A program made the position numbers and the translations under genes. Source: Trema orientale (Eukaryota; Streptophyta; Magnoliopsida; Rosales; Cannabaceae). Taken from it: a DNA stretch of 64,000 nucleotides. Below, piece by piece: positions 24,273 to 36,189 of this stretch; position 1 is the first letter of the stretch, and every line of letters begins with the position of its first letter. Location: assembly GCA_002914845.1 (NCBI GenBank), contig JXTC01000370.1, forward strand, positions 166,570 through 230,569. The letters are read 5' to 3'. The notes under the pieces were generated by a model. The model made no database searches. It was not told the origin of the DNA and worked only from the letters and a program-made list of their open reading frames with translations.

Positions 24273-26546
24273 AACAAAATGGACAATTTGTCTATTATTT
24301 TCGGCTTGGGAAGCCAACAAATTATTAATTTGTTTGTCACCAAATCGAACGGTAAGAAGTGCACATACTGTAGACAAAATATTTAAAGTTTTGACATATA
24401 ATGATGTGACGATGTCATATTTTATTTGTAAAATTTAGCCAACGATGTGGCTATGTCATACTTTTTTTTTCTTTTTTTAATTGATGAAAAAGAGTATTAT
24501 CCAGTCAGCTGTCACGTTCTTATTAGGTCGTAAAAGCTTTATTTATTAATTTATAATGAGATAAACTTAAAATAGTATGACATTGATATCAACATAATTT
24601 TTACATTATCTTAAAGGGGGAAAAACACATTACTTTGTACATTTTGGATGCCCAATCTTTCTGTGTAACTGACTTGTGGCAACTTTGTGATACACATGCG
24701 TGGGTATATATGTAAAACGGGACCAGATCATTTCCATATACCACCTAAAGATGCCAATATATAAATCTCAATAATTTTGTTATAGGAAATATGCTAATGC
24801 ATGCCATCACAAAATAAATTGAAGTTGAAAATAATGACTACAGTATGTAAACTACCTACAAAGTTACGTTTATAACGTATGATATACAGTCATTACAAAA
24901 AAAAAAAAAATGAAAAAGAAAATATGATACATAGCACTTTCTTTTTTCAAACATTTGACATTTTGTCAGTCCACAAGTGCGATAGAAACATTTCCATTAA
25001 AAAAAAAAAAGCGATAAAAACAATATAGTAATGTTAGCTAGAGAGACTTACCTTTAGTATAAAACAATTTGCACAAACTAATGCGACATAATTTTTAACT
25101 ACATATACATAACTACATCCGTACCTTAAAAAATTTATCCTATTTTCTTTTGTTAAAAAATGGGTGTCTGTGACATTATTTTAAAGAATGATTTTCTTTT
25201 GTATAATATATTCCAAACAAATAAGACCTATTCCACAATACATACATATATATATATATATATATATTATAAGGGATATTCAAATCTAAAAAGATCTAGG
25301 TGATCAATGAAATCAAGCAGGCGGAGTATTATCTTCATAAGGTAATTAACTAATCTGTAGATTTCAACTTCACAACAATACCCGACAGAGCTTGGAATTT
25401 GGACATTTACGAGAGAATTATTGTCTCCACATGATTAGCGGTCTCCAAATTCTGGTGTGGATGTGTATTAAGAGACAAACTATGCCGACCACTATACTCT
25501 ATGGAAAAAGGTGAAAAACACCCATATATTAGCACAGTTGTGAGTTGCTTAGATCAAAACACACTTATGAATATCGTGATTTTAGTGCTGAATATTAATT
25601 CTTGAATTAGGTGTGGTCCGTGTGGACCATGTTATGATTATAAAGTCGTATATATTTGCTAGTGGACGTGTTATCATAATTAAATCTAATGTTTTTCTTG
25701 ACCTTTGTTTTTTCAATTTTCAAAATTATGTTGGTGGCATTATAGGAATATTCATTCACACAACTATTAATTAATGAATGCATGTGCCTTGCGGTTGAGA
25801 AATTAATAGTTTTACAGGCCAAAAGAAGTAGGTATACATCTTTTATTTATTTATTTCTTTTGAAGTAAATATTATCTGAAAGTTTAATTCTTGAATAATT
25901 CAGAAGTAGTTACATCCTGTGCTTGAATAAGATGAATGGCAATATATAAATGGAGTAAATTATTGATCTCTTGACAACTATATTTAGACACAAAACTGAA
26001 AAACGACCCCCAAAAAAAAAAAATCAACTAAGACACATTTTATTTATTTTCTCTTTCTTTCATTTGTAAACTGGATTCTATATTTATGGCTTCCTAATTG
26101 AGCTCCAGTTTTTGTATGGTTGGTCTATTTTGGATGGTTTAAGTTAAAACTTTGGAACGCCACTTCAAAAAAATAGTTTTTGTTCTAATTATTAAAATTA
26201 CAGGAAATTCTTAATCTGCTTTCATATAGCATACAAAATTAAAGGATGGGTATAGAATAGAGAAAAAAACCAAAAAGGTTTAGCAGTAACATATTAAAAA
26301 AAAGGAGAGAAATAAATCAACTACACCCTTAAAATAGCTAGTAAAGACATATAATAATCAAATGAGATTAAATGAAGATAGGGATCTAATTATTATCCCA
26401 AATTTGAAATAACACGTATGTTGTGTGAATTGTCACCATTTAAGTAGTAAATCCTATTAATTTATTTATGTTAATTTCTAATATACCAACAAAAAAGTGA
26501 TAATTCACATATTATATTTGTTGGTATTCAAAATTTAGGATAATCG
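24273..26546. other. Intergenic, no gene seen
   Basis: AT-rich DNA with A homopolymers (near 24896 and 25000) and an (AT)n run at 25245-25267. No gene or element recognised. Confidence 0.45.
25245..25267. repeat. (AT)n microsatellite
   Basis: Perfect TA dinucleotide run. Confidence 0.9.
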
Positions 26547-26551
26547 TCTAT

Positions 26552-27092
26552 TGTTGGGATACCTATTGTTGAACAAATCAACAACTGCAGCTCACCAATC
26601 AGCCGCAATAGGAACAGTGAAAAGGGCAGCCGCAATAGCAATAGTAAAAAGGGCAACCGCAATAGTAATAGTGAAAAGAGCAGCCGTAATAGCAATAGTA
26701 AAAAGTGGACCACCTTTTAAGTTCTATAAATACGGAGGGCTTCATAACTTGTTTTGCATCCCATTCTAAATTCTTTTCCTTTCTAAGAGAGAATTCAAGC
26801 CTAAAAATTCCTCTTAGTGTCCCACTTGTTTTCTCCTAAATTGTTTAGAGAGAGTGTTTTCTCCTATTTCAAGAAAGAGAAGTTTATTTGTTCTCTCATT
26901 GTATTTAGAGAGAAGTGAGTTGTAATCTCCTTTTCATAGTGAAATTCTTCACAGCCTTGTCCGTGGACGTAGTCTAAATTAGGTGAACCACGTTAAATCT
27001 TTTGTGCCTTATCTTTTTCATTTTACCTAAATTTTGTCAACTCGTATTTTAGCTGTGTGTGTTGTCGCTTCCGCAAAGTCAATCTTCTAACA
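26552..27092 (+). mobile_element. Ty1-copia-like solo LTR
   Basis: A 541-bp unit starting TGTTGG and ending CTTCTAACA, flanked by TCTAT (26547-26551) and CCTAT (27093-27097), a 5-bp duplication with one mismatch. It contains a TATA box (TATAAATA, 26725-26732). Near the right end is 'ccgtggacgtagtctaaat', followed by 'gaaccacgttaaatc', wording characteristic of plant Ty1-copia LTRs. No internal domain adjoins it, so it is a solo LTR or short TRIM-like unit. It also holds a 27-bp minisatellite. Confidence 0.7.
26602..26709 (+). repeat. 27-bp tandem repeat, four units
   Basis: Units start at 26602, 26629, 26656 and 26683, each a variant of 'gccgcaatagcaatagtaaa' followed by aggcgca-like sequence. 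The period is divisible by three, so a frame stays open and produces an AIAIVKRA-like peptide repeat. There is no sign that it is translated. The array sits upstream of the TATA box in the solo LTR, where it could act as an enhancer repeat. Confidence 0.85.
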
Positions 27093-27180
27093 CCTATATC
27101 ATCCATAATCCTTTGGAGTCTAAAGCTAATTGTGAATTTTTGTTATTATAGTCATTGTCAATTAATATATACATATATAA

Positions 27181-27433
27181 GGGCACTAATCTAGTAGGTA
27201 TTTTTTTTTACCTGTCTATCTATAGGTATTATTTTGCCTAATTAAAATTCATCACGCACGTCTTTTTATAGTAAAAGGTGGAGTGAGAAAAATATTAAAT
27301 AATGTGTATTTATTATTATTATTATTTTCCAACTATTTAAATTATGATAATCATTTGATAATGATCTAACGTCTAAAAAAATAGCAATACATAGGTAAAA
27401 AAATAAAATAAAATACCTACTGAATTAGGGTCC
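27181..27433. mobile_element. Putative TIR element (MITE)
   Basis: Inverted ends: left 'gggcactaatctagtaggta' pairs with reverse complement 'ggaccctaattcagtaggta', extending through T-rich arms. The interior is AT-rich and non-coding. TATAA occurs directly on both sides, but no clear longer target duplication is visible. Confidence 0.55.
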
Positions 27434-28486
27434 TATAAGTATATACATACATAGATAGAGTATTTCATGCTACATTCTACTTTAACGTGATCGTCATTCA
27501 TCAACACCTCCGTTTTGAGACACTGATACTACAAAAATTCGTATTCATGAGATCGACAAAGCTTAAATATTTAATATGCTCACAATTATTATTTTCGTAT
27601 TTCCTATCTACCTTCAGAACAACTTGGTTTCCTAGTTATAGACTAATGATTAATTAATATTTATCCATTCTCGATGAAAGATTCTTAATCATGTGGGAGG
27701 CAAGGCCATTTTAATAATAAAACATTCTATCGTAATTATTTCGACGACTCCAAAGTTTTTTTTTTCCTTTTCGGGAGAGTGTATCGCGCATAATACGTAA
27801 CATATTTAGTATTTTTTTTTGAAAGAAAATTATACTCGGATCACGGTTTGAAATTAATTAATGTAGTTGAATATCGAAAGAAAGCAAATAAAAACAAATT
27901 ACGAGTATAAAACGAAGCAATTGTTTGTATAAACAATGATCAACAGACTCAATTACAAGTCATGTTGATTGTGAAAGTTTTAGTTACTAAACTAATTCAA
28001 ATTGAAAAAAGAAATGCAAGAATCAATGCAGTGATTTTTTCAAAGAGGAAATCCACTTAAGTGATTTTTGTTAAGTTAAAACAACTAGTAGTCCCGATAT
28101 CATATAATTAATTTCTCAAAAGAGATATTAAAAAAAAAACTTACGTGAATGATTAATTTTTTAAATTAGTTTAAGTAAATGTCTATATTTTAAAAATTAT
28201 AGCAAAATGTCCATCTCTTAAACTTCAATCATAAAATATACAGTACGTATATAATTAAGCTTCAGTTATAAAATATGCAGCAAGTGCATAAAAAGTAAGA
28301 AGGTAAGGAAATACATTAAAAGTAGAAAACATGTTATATATTAAAGACTAAACAAGTTGAAAATGTAAAAAATCTACAAAAGAATGTCTAAAGGAGCACT
28401 TTACTTATCGTATTAAGGTTTAAGTTGATTTAGCTAATGGCTCTAGCACCCTCTACACTGTAGAACATAATAAAAAGTATATTTTT

Positions 28487-28845
28487 CCATAATATTATTT
28501 TTATATTTTGTATTTTGATACTTTGTTTAAATTGTACATTATATTTTAGTTATTATCAACATTGACCTTTAGATTTAATATTTGTTACAAATTTATACAT
28601 TGATACCAATTAGAGCAGTTAATTTACCAAAATACCGTTTAAAAAATTAAAAATAAACTATATAAAAACTAATCTGAGAATAAGTTTATTAAATTATCTT
28701 GGTAAATTTAACTGCTTTAAATTGGTGTCATAGTATGAATTTGTAATAAATATTAAATCTAATGGTCAATATTAATAATAATCAAAACATAAAGTACAAA
28801 CTGAACAAAGCGTCAAAATATAAAGTATGAAAGTGATATTGTCCC
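28487..28845 (+). mobile_element. MITE family 3 (long TIR), copy 1
   Basis: About 359 bp, near-palindromic over its whole length, and closely related to 41727-42065 and 43293-43630. All three share the central block 'aataaactatataaaaact' or close to it, followed by 'gagaataagtttattaaat'. Left end is eroded ('ccataatattattttta'); right end reads '..gatattgtccc'. No clean target duplication was seen for this copy. Confidence 0.75.
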
Positions 28846-29522
28846 AAAAATATAATAGTGTAATTCTTATTATATATATATATAAATTCTTAATTAACAT
28901 AAAATAGAATACAAATCACGGTAATTTTTCCTTTTTCCAGAACGTCCTTCTTGCAGAATTTCTACACGTTTATTTTCTGTCTTCTTCTTCTTTTTTTTTT
29001 TTTTTTTGCTTTCTTTTTTTTTAAAAAAAAATATATGTACCACATGTTTATTTTCAAATATAGCACGTACACGTTCTTACATGACTTCTCTAGTGTCCCA
29101 AAGGGCAACTTTTTGTCGTACTTTGGAATTAAATTCAACTACTTAATTATGACTTATGAGAGCCATTAATAAAATCACGGACTACATATAGCACTAAATA
29201 GTAACCAATGTAGTAATTAACTCGGTCGTCCTTTTTGGTTGAATATGATATATCTAATTGGGTTTTGAAAGATAAAGGTTAGATGTGAATCATGCAAATT
29301 ATGATCAAAGCAATCCACGCTGGATACCCCATAAATTAATGTTGTTTCTGCCGTTCATCAGTTCACCTTGCCATTTAACCTTTTTACAACATTAAACAAC
29401 TTTCTTTCTTTATTTTTTTTTTTTAAAAATAGGAATCTAATAATTGATTTTCCGAATGTGGGTCTGCATTATTACTAAATTCCATAAAGGATAATAAAAT
29501 ACGTATATATATAGGTTCATGC

Positions 29523-29528
29523 CACGTG
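29523..29528 (+). promoter_or_regulatory. G-box upstream of LOX gene 2
   Basis: CACGTG inside gCCACGTGTC, 25 bp upstream of the TATA box. G-boxes bind bZIP and bHLH factors, including ABA and jasmonate regulators. I saw no such site at the same place in genes 1 and 3. Function is inferred. Confidence 0.5.
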
Positions 29529-29552
29529 TCGCTTTGCTCCACTATTGTTCCC

Positions 29553-29560
29553 TATAAATA
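29553..29560 (+). promoter_or_regulatory. TATA box of LOX gene 2
   Basis: TATAAATA in 'ccctataaataccatc', 98 bp upstream of the start codon and nearly identical in context to that of gene 3. Confidence 0.75.
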
Positions 29561-29650
29561 CCATCCATCTCTCCCATTATTCATCATCACTACTACCTAT
29601 AATTATTTCCCTCTCTAGTCTTAACAAACTTTCTTTAATTACATCCAAAA

Positions 29651-32600
29651 ATGTTGGGAGGTTTGGCCGGCAAAGTGGTGGACACAATCACCGGTAACAA
29701 TGGGAAAAAGATCAAAGGGTCGGTGGTGTTGATCAAGAAGAACGTGTTGGACTTCAACGCCATAGGCTCCTCCGTTATTGATCGAGTCGGTGACTTCTTG
29801 GGCAATGGAGTTTCTCTCCAGCTCGTTAGTTCTGATCACGGTGATGCTGGTATATAATTATTAACTTACTCTAACTTGAATTTTTGCACCATATAATATA
29901 ATTATTTACATATATGGCTCTAGTACTATACCTATATTGGTTTGATTTTCAAAGTAAGAAGGTGACCATGAAACAAACTTTTTGCCGAATCGGATCGAAA
30001 TCCACGACTCAGTTCAAAAGGTTAATGAACCTTTAAAATAGTGTACATAAACCATAGTAAGAAGTTGGTGATCATCATAAACAAGTTATAATATATGGAT
30101 TGTGTATACCATACAGCCACTAAGCGAGAAAAATGAGACATAGCTCTAAGAAGTTGTGTCTTCTTAATAAAACAGCTCACTAAAACATTATTGACTATTG
30201 AGCATATTGTCATTTTGTATGAAAATTAGCTCGTTTTAGTCCTCAATACTTGTCTTTTCGTTTGTTTAAAAAATCAATTTTAGTTTTCTTATATATGTTA
30301 TACATATGTGTGTATATATATATATATATATTTCTCAATTTAATAAGTATTTTTTTAGCCGTTGAATCATAATTTAATGGCTACTAAAATTTGAGTAGTT
30401 AGAAAAAATAAAAATAAAAATAAATATTTATTATTTAATGATATTTTTTCTCTACTTTGTACTAAAAAAACGTGTGATGATTTTTAATTAGTTAAAACAA
30501 AACACCTATTGCGATCGGCACACATATCTATATATATAGATCCTCCTATCTTGACTATTTAATATTATCGAATCATAATTCAAGCAGAACAACTTGGAGT
30601 AGTTGGACCGAGACAAATTGGATACATTTTTCTTCTTGAAATGTGAAATATTTTAATATTATCGTATTATATTTTTGTTGTATAATTATTGATGCTGGAC
30701 AGTTGAAGCTGGAGATTTTGATCTTTGTGGAAATGGAAAGGTATAAATAATAAAAAAAGTGTTCAAATCATTCAAAGTAATGGGCATTAATATCTGTTTT
30801 TTATACTGACAATATCGATATATATATTTTCCCGAGGTAATTAGGAGGTTGAGTAGCAGTTTCTGGACTTCAATTTTCAGTTTTATCACTGTAGTACTTC
30901 AATTATTTAGTTTATTGCAGCTTTTACTACAAACTTCGGAACTTGCTCATTATTTGTTTTTTAATAACTAACTTTTTTTTAGGGGATTTTTAATAACTAA
31001 CTGAGATTTGAAAACATAGTAGAATTAATTTTGGTCAAAACTATTGTAGTAATTCAAACTATATTTAATTAACCACTGTTTGATAAAATTAAAATTTTTA
31101 ACCACTATTATTGATAAAAGTTCCGCTCCTCTCTATCCCACCCAAAAAAAAAAAGAATTTTTTAACAGTGTATTCCAAATCTCTCCGTTATTTTTTACTA
31201 AATAGTTTATTAAAACAAAACATGGTTAATTGCTATTCAATAAATAAATTAATTTAAAACTTGGCAAAAAAGAGTAAAAGGCTTGCTCATTCCAGTTGCT
31301 TGGGCCTCATAAATGGGCTTCTGTAATTATTGGTTGCAGTGCAAGGATCGAAGGGGAAGGTGGGAAAAGTAGCACACTTGGAGAACTGGCTTACTGCTCT
31401 CCCTCAACTCACACCGGGTGAGTCAGTGTACGGAGTCACATTCGACTGGGACGAATCGATCGGAGTCCCAGGGGCTTTGATCATCAAGAACAATCACGTC
31501 GCTGAGTTCTTTCTCAAGACCATTACGCTTGAAGATGTTCCTGGTGAAGGCCTCATCCGCTTCGTTTGCAACTCTTGGGTCTACCCAGCAAGCAAATACA
31601 AGTACGATCGCGTTTTCTTCAGAAACAAGGTAATGGGTTATTATTATTTTGATGATATGAAGTTGGGTTAGTTCGAACTAGTTGATAATTCATGAACCCA
31701 ATTGAAAATTATTTGATTATTTCCTTGATTCATTGGTGGGGAAGCTTGGTTTTGGTTTTTTATGAGAGCCCTCCCAATGTTTGTTTAAATTACGGAATGA
31801 AAAATCGAATCAATATATTCTGGTTTAATAAAGTTGGTGAGGGTTTATTCTTGTAGTCATATCTTCCAAGTGAAACACCAGCACCACTCCGCAAGTATAG
31901 AGAAGAAGAGCTTGGGAACTTGAGAGGAAATGGAAAGGGAGAGCGCCAGGAGTGGGACAGAGTCTATGACTATGATGTGTACAACGATTTGGGTGAACCT
32001 GATAAGGGTTCAGACAAAGTTCGTCAAATCCTTGGAGGGTCTAGTGAGTTCCCTTACCCTCGTAGAGGAAGAACTGGCAGACCACCCACCAAGACAGGTT
32101 AGACATTTGTATATGTTATTCCTGTCAAATTTCAAGTCTCTCTCTCTCTTTCAATTATTGGTGGCGATGACTTGGAGACTTGGGATTTCGGTTGTTGTTC
32201 TTGACGCTAATTTTTTTCTCATACAATTCTCTAACAGATCCTAACGTCGAGAGCAGGCTGAAACTGGTGAATATTTGGAAACCTCTGGATCCTATTGAGG
32301 CTTTAGACATCTACGTTCCACGAGATGAACGATTTGGTCACTTGAAGATGTCGGACTTCCTTGCGTACGGTCTGAAGTCTTTATCTCAATCCATCAAACC
32401 TGCTCTGGAACACTATTTTGATCAAACCCCGAACGAGTTTGATAACTTCAAAGAAGTAGATGACTTATACGAAGGTGGATTTACGCTACCAACGGCAGTA
32501 CTTGACACTATTAGGAAAACTGTCCCTTTTGAGATGCTCAAGGAAGTTTTCCGAACTGATGGTGAACAATTCCTTAAGTTCCCTAAGCCTCACGTGGTTA

Positions 32601-34816
32601 AAGGTATTGCGCATATCTGTGAGGTGCAACCAATCTTTTCTCGAGATGATTTTTGTATTATCCTACAACAATGAGATTGCAAATGGTAATTTAGTAGCTA
32701 TTTTATGTCATCATCTAATTGCGGTGTCTCGATGTTTTGGAGCAGAGGATAAGTCTGCATGGAGGACTGATGCAGAATTTGGAAGAGAAACAATTGCTGG
32801 AGTGAACCCTGTAGTCATTCGTCGTCTTGAAGTAATTTTCTTATTTCATGCTGAATTTATTAGGAACCATTATAATGGACTAAGTACAGCCGAATGCAGG
32901 TTTTTGTTTTCCTAATTGATCATAATCTGGTGTAATTTTGATTACAGGAATTCCCGCCGGCAAGCAAGCTAGACCCTAGAGTGTATGGTGATCAAACTAG
33001 TAAAATTACAGAAGACCACATTCAGAATAACTTGGATGGGCTAGGTGTATATGAGGTACTTTCCTGTCATGATTTTTCATAGAAGAGCTCAAATGTAGCG
33101 TGCAGTTATAATTAACTCATTTATTTTTACCACAATTGACTAATGCAATATTGATGTTATATGGCTGAATAGGCACTCTATAACAACAAGTTATTTATAT
33201 TGGATCACCATGATTCATTTATTCCATACCTGAGGAAGATAAATACAACTTCTACGAAGACTTATGCCAGCCGGACTCTCCTTTTCCTGAAAAATGACGG
33301 TACTTTGAAGCCAGTGGCTATCGAATTAAGCTTACCACATCCAGATGGTGATCAGCATGGTGCAGTTAGCAAAGTATATACCCCAGCTGAAGAAGGTGTT
33401 GAAGGTACCATTTGGCAACTGGCTAAAGCTTATGCTGCTGTAAATGATTCTGGCTACCATCAGCTCATTAGTCACTGGTATGACTCTGTTGAAGAAACTA
33501 GATCACATAAGTCTGGTTTTGATTTGCAATATGTTTTTAAGATTTTTAATTTTGGTTTGTTTATAGGTTGAATACACATGCCGTGATTGAGCCATTTGTG
33601 ATAGCAACGAACAGGCAGCTAAGTGCTCTCCACCCAATCCACAAACTCTTGCAGCCCCACTACCGTGACACTATGAACATAAATGCACTTGCCAGGCAAA
33701 CTCTCATTAATGCCGGGGGCATTCTGGAGTCGACTGTTTTTCCAGGAAAGTATGCTTTAGAGTTGTCTGCAGTAGTCTATAAGAACTGGGTTTTTTCTGA
33801 GCAAGCACTCCCAGCAGATCTCCTTAAGAGGTAAGTCTAGCAAGCATAGGTCATAGCTAAAATCATGTTTTATGACTTGTTATAAAAGCTAAAGTTAAAT
33901 TGAGAACCGTAGAAATGCACATCCAGTAGAGAACCAGCGTTAAAAATTTCTCAGAGGGACAAAATAGCAGAGGATTAATTTGGGTGTCAGACTTCAGAAA
34001 ATGTTTTCTTATAATGGAAGCGTTGTGGTTATGCTGACGTACCATTCTCTGGCTCTGTGTAGAGGATTGGCAGTCAAGGATCCCAGTGCTCCACATGGGC
34101 TTCGCCTACTAATAGAGGACTACCCATATGCTGTTGATGGGCTAGAGATCTGGTCTGCCATCAGATCATGGGTTGAAGAATACTGCTCTTACTACTACAA
34201 GACTGATGACATTGTCCAGAAAGACACTGAACTTCAGGCATGGTGGAAGGAACTTAGAGAAGTGGGTCATGGTGACAAGAAAGATGAGCCCTGGTGGCCC
34301 AAATTGCAAACCCGAGAGGAACTAGTAGAATCATGCGCCATAATCATATGGATTTCTTCTGCCCTCCATGCAGCGGTCAACTTTGGACAGTACCCCTATG
34401 CCGGGTACCTTCCAAACCGTCCCACAGTAAGCCGTCGGTTCATGCCTGAAAATGGCACTCCAGAATATGAGCAGCTTAAGTCTGACCCTGAAAAGGGGTT
34501 CTTGTTGACTATAACTTCGGAATTTCAGACCCTTATTGGGGTTTCCCTCATTGAGATTCTGTCCAGGCATGCTTCTGATGAGGTCTATCTTGGTCAGAGA
34601 GACACTCCTGATTGGACAGCAGAATCTGATCCATTGCAAGCTTTTGAGAGATTTGGAAGAAAACTCTCTCAAATTGAGGACAAAATTGTGAGCAGGAACA
34701 AGGATACAAGTCTGAAGAACCGAGCTGGGCCAGTCAACTTCCCGTACACTTTGCTCCATCCTACCAGCGAAGAAGGACTTACCGCCAAGGGAATTCCCAA
34801 CAGCATCTCAATCTAG
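29651..34816 (+). CDS. LOX: Linoleate 9S-lipoxygenase, gene 2 of 3
   Basis: Same reaction as gene 1. Exons: 29651-29849, 31340-31629, 31857-32097, 32238-32603, 32746-32831, 32948-33055, 33173-33477, 33567-33830, 34063-34816. All introns are GT-AG. The product is 870 aa, with PLAT/LH2 then lipoxygenase domains. Predicted iron ligands are His531, His536, His722, Asn726 and Ile870. Ala574 and Thr588-Val589 again predict a 9S enzyme, and the carboxylate-binding Arg is at 739. Exon 4 is 27 bp longer than in the sisters, adding nine residues just before the IYVPRDERF motif, in frame. No transit peptide is evident. The 3' flank resembles that of gene 3, so these two are the closer paralogues. A G-box lies upstream. 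Confidence 0.95.
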
Positions 34817-35060
34817 AGCTTGTCTCCTTGCGGTGGTGTTAATCGACAGTCTTTGTACCTGCCATTTCCTTACTTTCCCAGGAATTGTGTTTCGGAGTGT
34901 CCTGGTTTGGGTGAGTTTGTATGTACTGATGCTCAACTTACTTCTCTACTTGGGCTGTGGAGTAATAAGAGCTTGTGTAAGTAGAAAGGCCTCGAGCTTT
35001 TGTATTACTAGATTTGCTTGTACTGAGCATAACGGTTAATGATGTAAGAAACCCCAATTA

Positions 35061-35066
35061 AATAAA
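35061..35066 (+). terminator. Poly(A) signal candidate, LOX gene 2
   Basis: AATAAA about 245 bp after the stop codon, following a 3' UTR block ('taataagagcttgtgtaa' near 34962, 'gtactgagcat' near 35019) that recurs after LOX gene 3. Confidence 0.55.
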
Positions 35067-36130
35067 AGTATTTGAAGCGTTCTGTTATAATTAATTTCCT
35101 TCAAAATGGACACAACCTGAAAATGCCATTATATAATAGGTGATAGCTATATTTAGTTTGTACATTCTTAACTTTCCTACCGTGTTCAATTTCACAGATT
35201 CATCAGAGTCTAATTTGTTTTTAGCCTCACAATTGGATGAGAATGGTCAGCAACCACAGTAGACTAGCAATAAATCGTTTTTTATTTCTAAGCTACCATG
35301 CCATTATATACACGATTTGCCTTAATAACTTTTAACAGAAGATACGATGGTATTTTTTCAAAGGGAAAAAAAAAAAAAGAACCGCATGATGGTGTCGAGT
35401 TGGTCATATTGTTTCATAATTCAACATTTTTTTTTTCCTCTTCTTATTGGGAAACTGCAAGTCACATTTAAATATCAAGGGAAACTTATGTGCCCACTTG
35501 CACGAGTAAAGCATCCAAAATAAAGTAAAAATATGGAAAAGTCACATTGCCATGTAGTATATCGTCTCTATTTAGTACTATTCACTTTTTTTTTTTTTTG
35601 GAAAGGATAGTAATATTCATTACATCTATATAACAACAGTAAATCAGTTTATAAAAACTATTTTTTTGAAAAACTAATTAGTTTCTTTCTGTTGAGATAG
35701 CAATTGCCCTATTGATCATAATGTTTGTTCGTTAATAAGTTGCCAATTAATTATTTCTGCGAAACAAATAATTATGATAAAGAAGTTTTTTTCTTTTTTT
35801 TTTTTTCCTTTTCTTTTCAAAAAAAGCAAATGAACTTTAAAGGAAAGAGTCACTAAAGACATAAGATGTAAATACATAATATGTGCCTGTCGAATCAAGA
35901 CTCTAAATATTAGTAAGAATCTTATAAATGCTACATGTTAATATGTCATATTTTTTTACTAAACATTTGTCTTTGACGAAAATTTAAAAAGAACGATGCT
36001 ATAAGACATCTTTAGAACGCATTAATAAAAATGTGAAAACTAGTTGAAAAATTTGAAAATAATAAACATATAAGCCTTTTGCTTTCTCCATATAAAAAGC
36101 TCACACTTGTAGAATATGATTACTACGCTG
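35067..36130. other. Intergenic, no gene seen
   Basis: AT-rich with A/T homopolymers (about 35368, 35588, 35795). Nothing recognised. Confidence 0.45.
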
Positions 36131-36136
36131 GCCTCC

Positions 36137-36187
36137 CTACCAGGAGCTTTCATTATCATTAACAATGTATACCATGAGTTCTTCTAA
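36137..36187 (+). pseudogene. Lipoxygenase exon 2 relic
   Basis: Seventeen codons translate to LPGAFIIINNVYHEFF followed by a stop. This matches [19 protein letters not shown] of gene 1 and [19 protein letters not shown] of gene 2, both in the PLAT domain encoded by exon 2. No other exon sequence was found nearby and there are no recognisable splice sites. It is best explained as the remains of a further tandem lipoxygenase copy. The short length leaves some room for chance, but position between two paralogues favours homology. Confidence 0.6.
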
Positions 36188-36189
36188 GT

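Noticed and set aside
26551-26769. A small protein with AIVKRA repeats
   Set aside because: The frame is open only because the 27-bp tandem repeat is a multiple of three. It lies inside a solo LTR upstream of its TATA box.
34331-34759. A 142-residue minus-strand open frame
   Set aside because: Antisense shadow of LOX gene 2 exon 9, with no recognisable motif.
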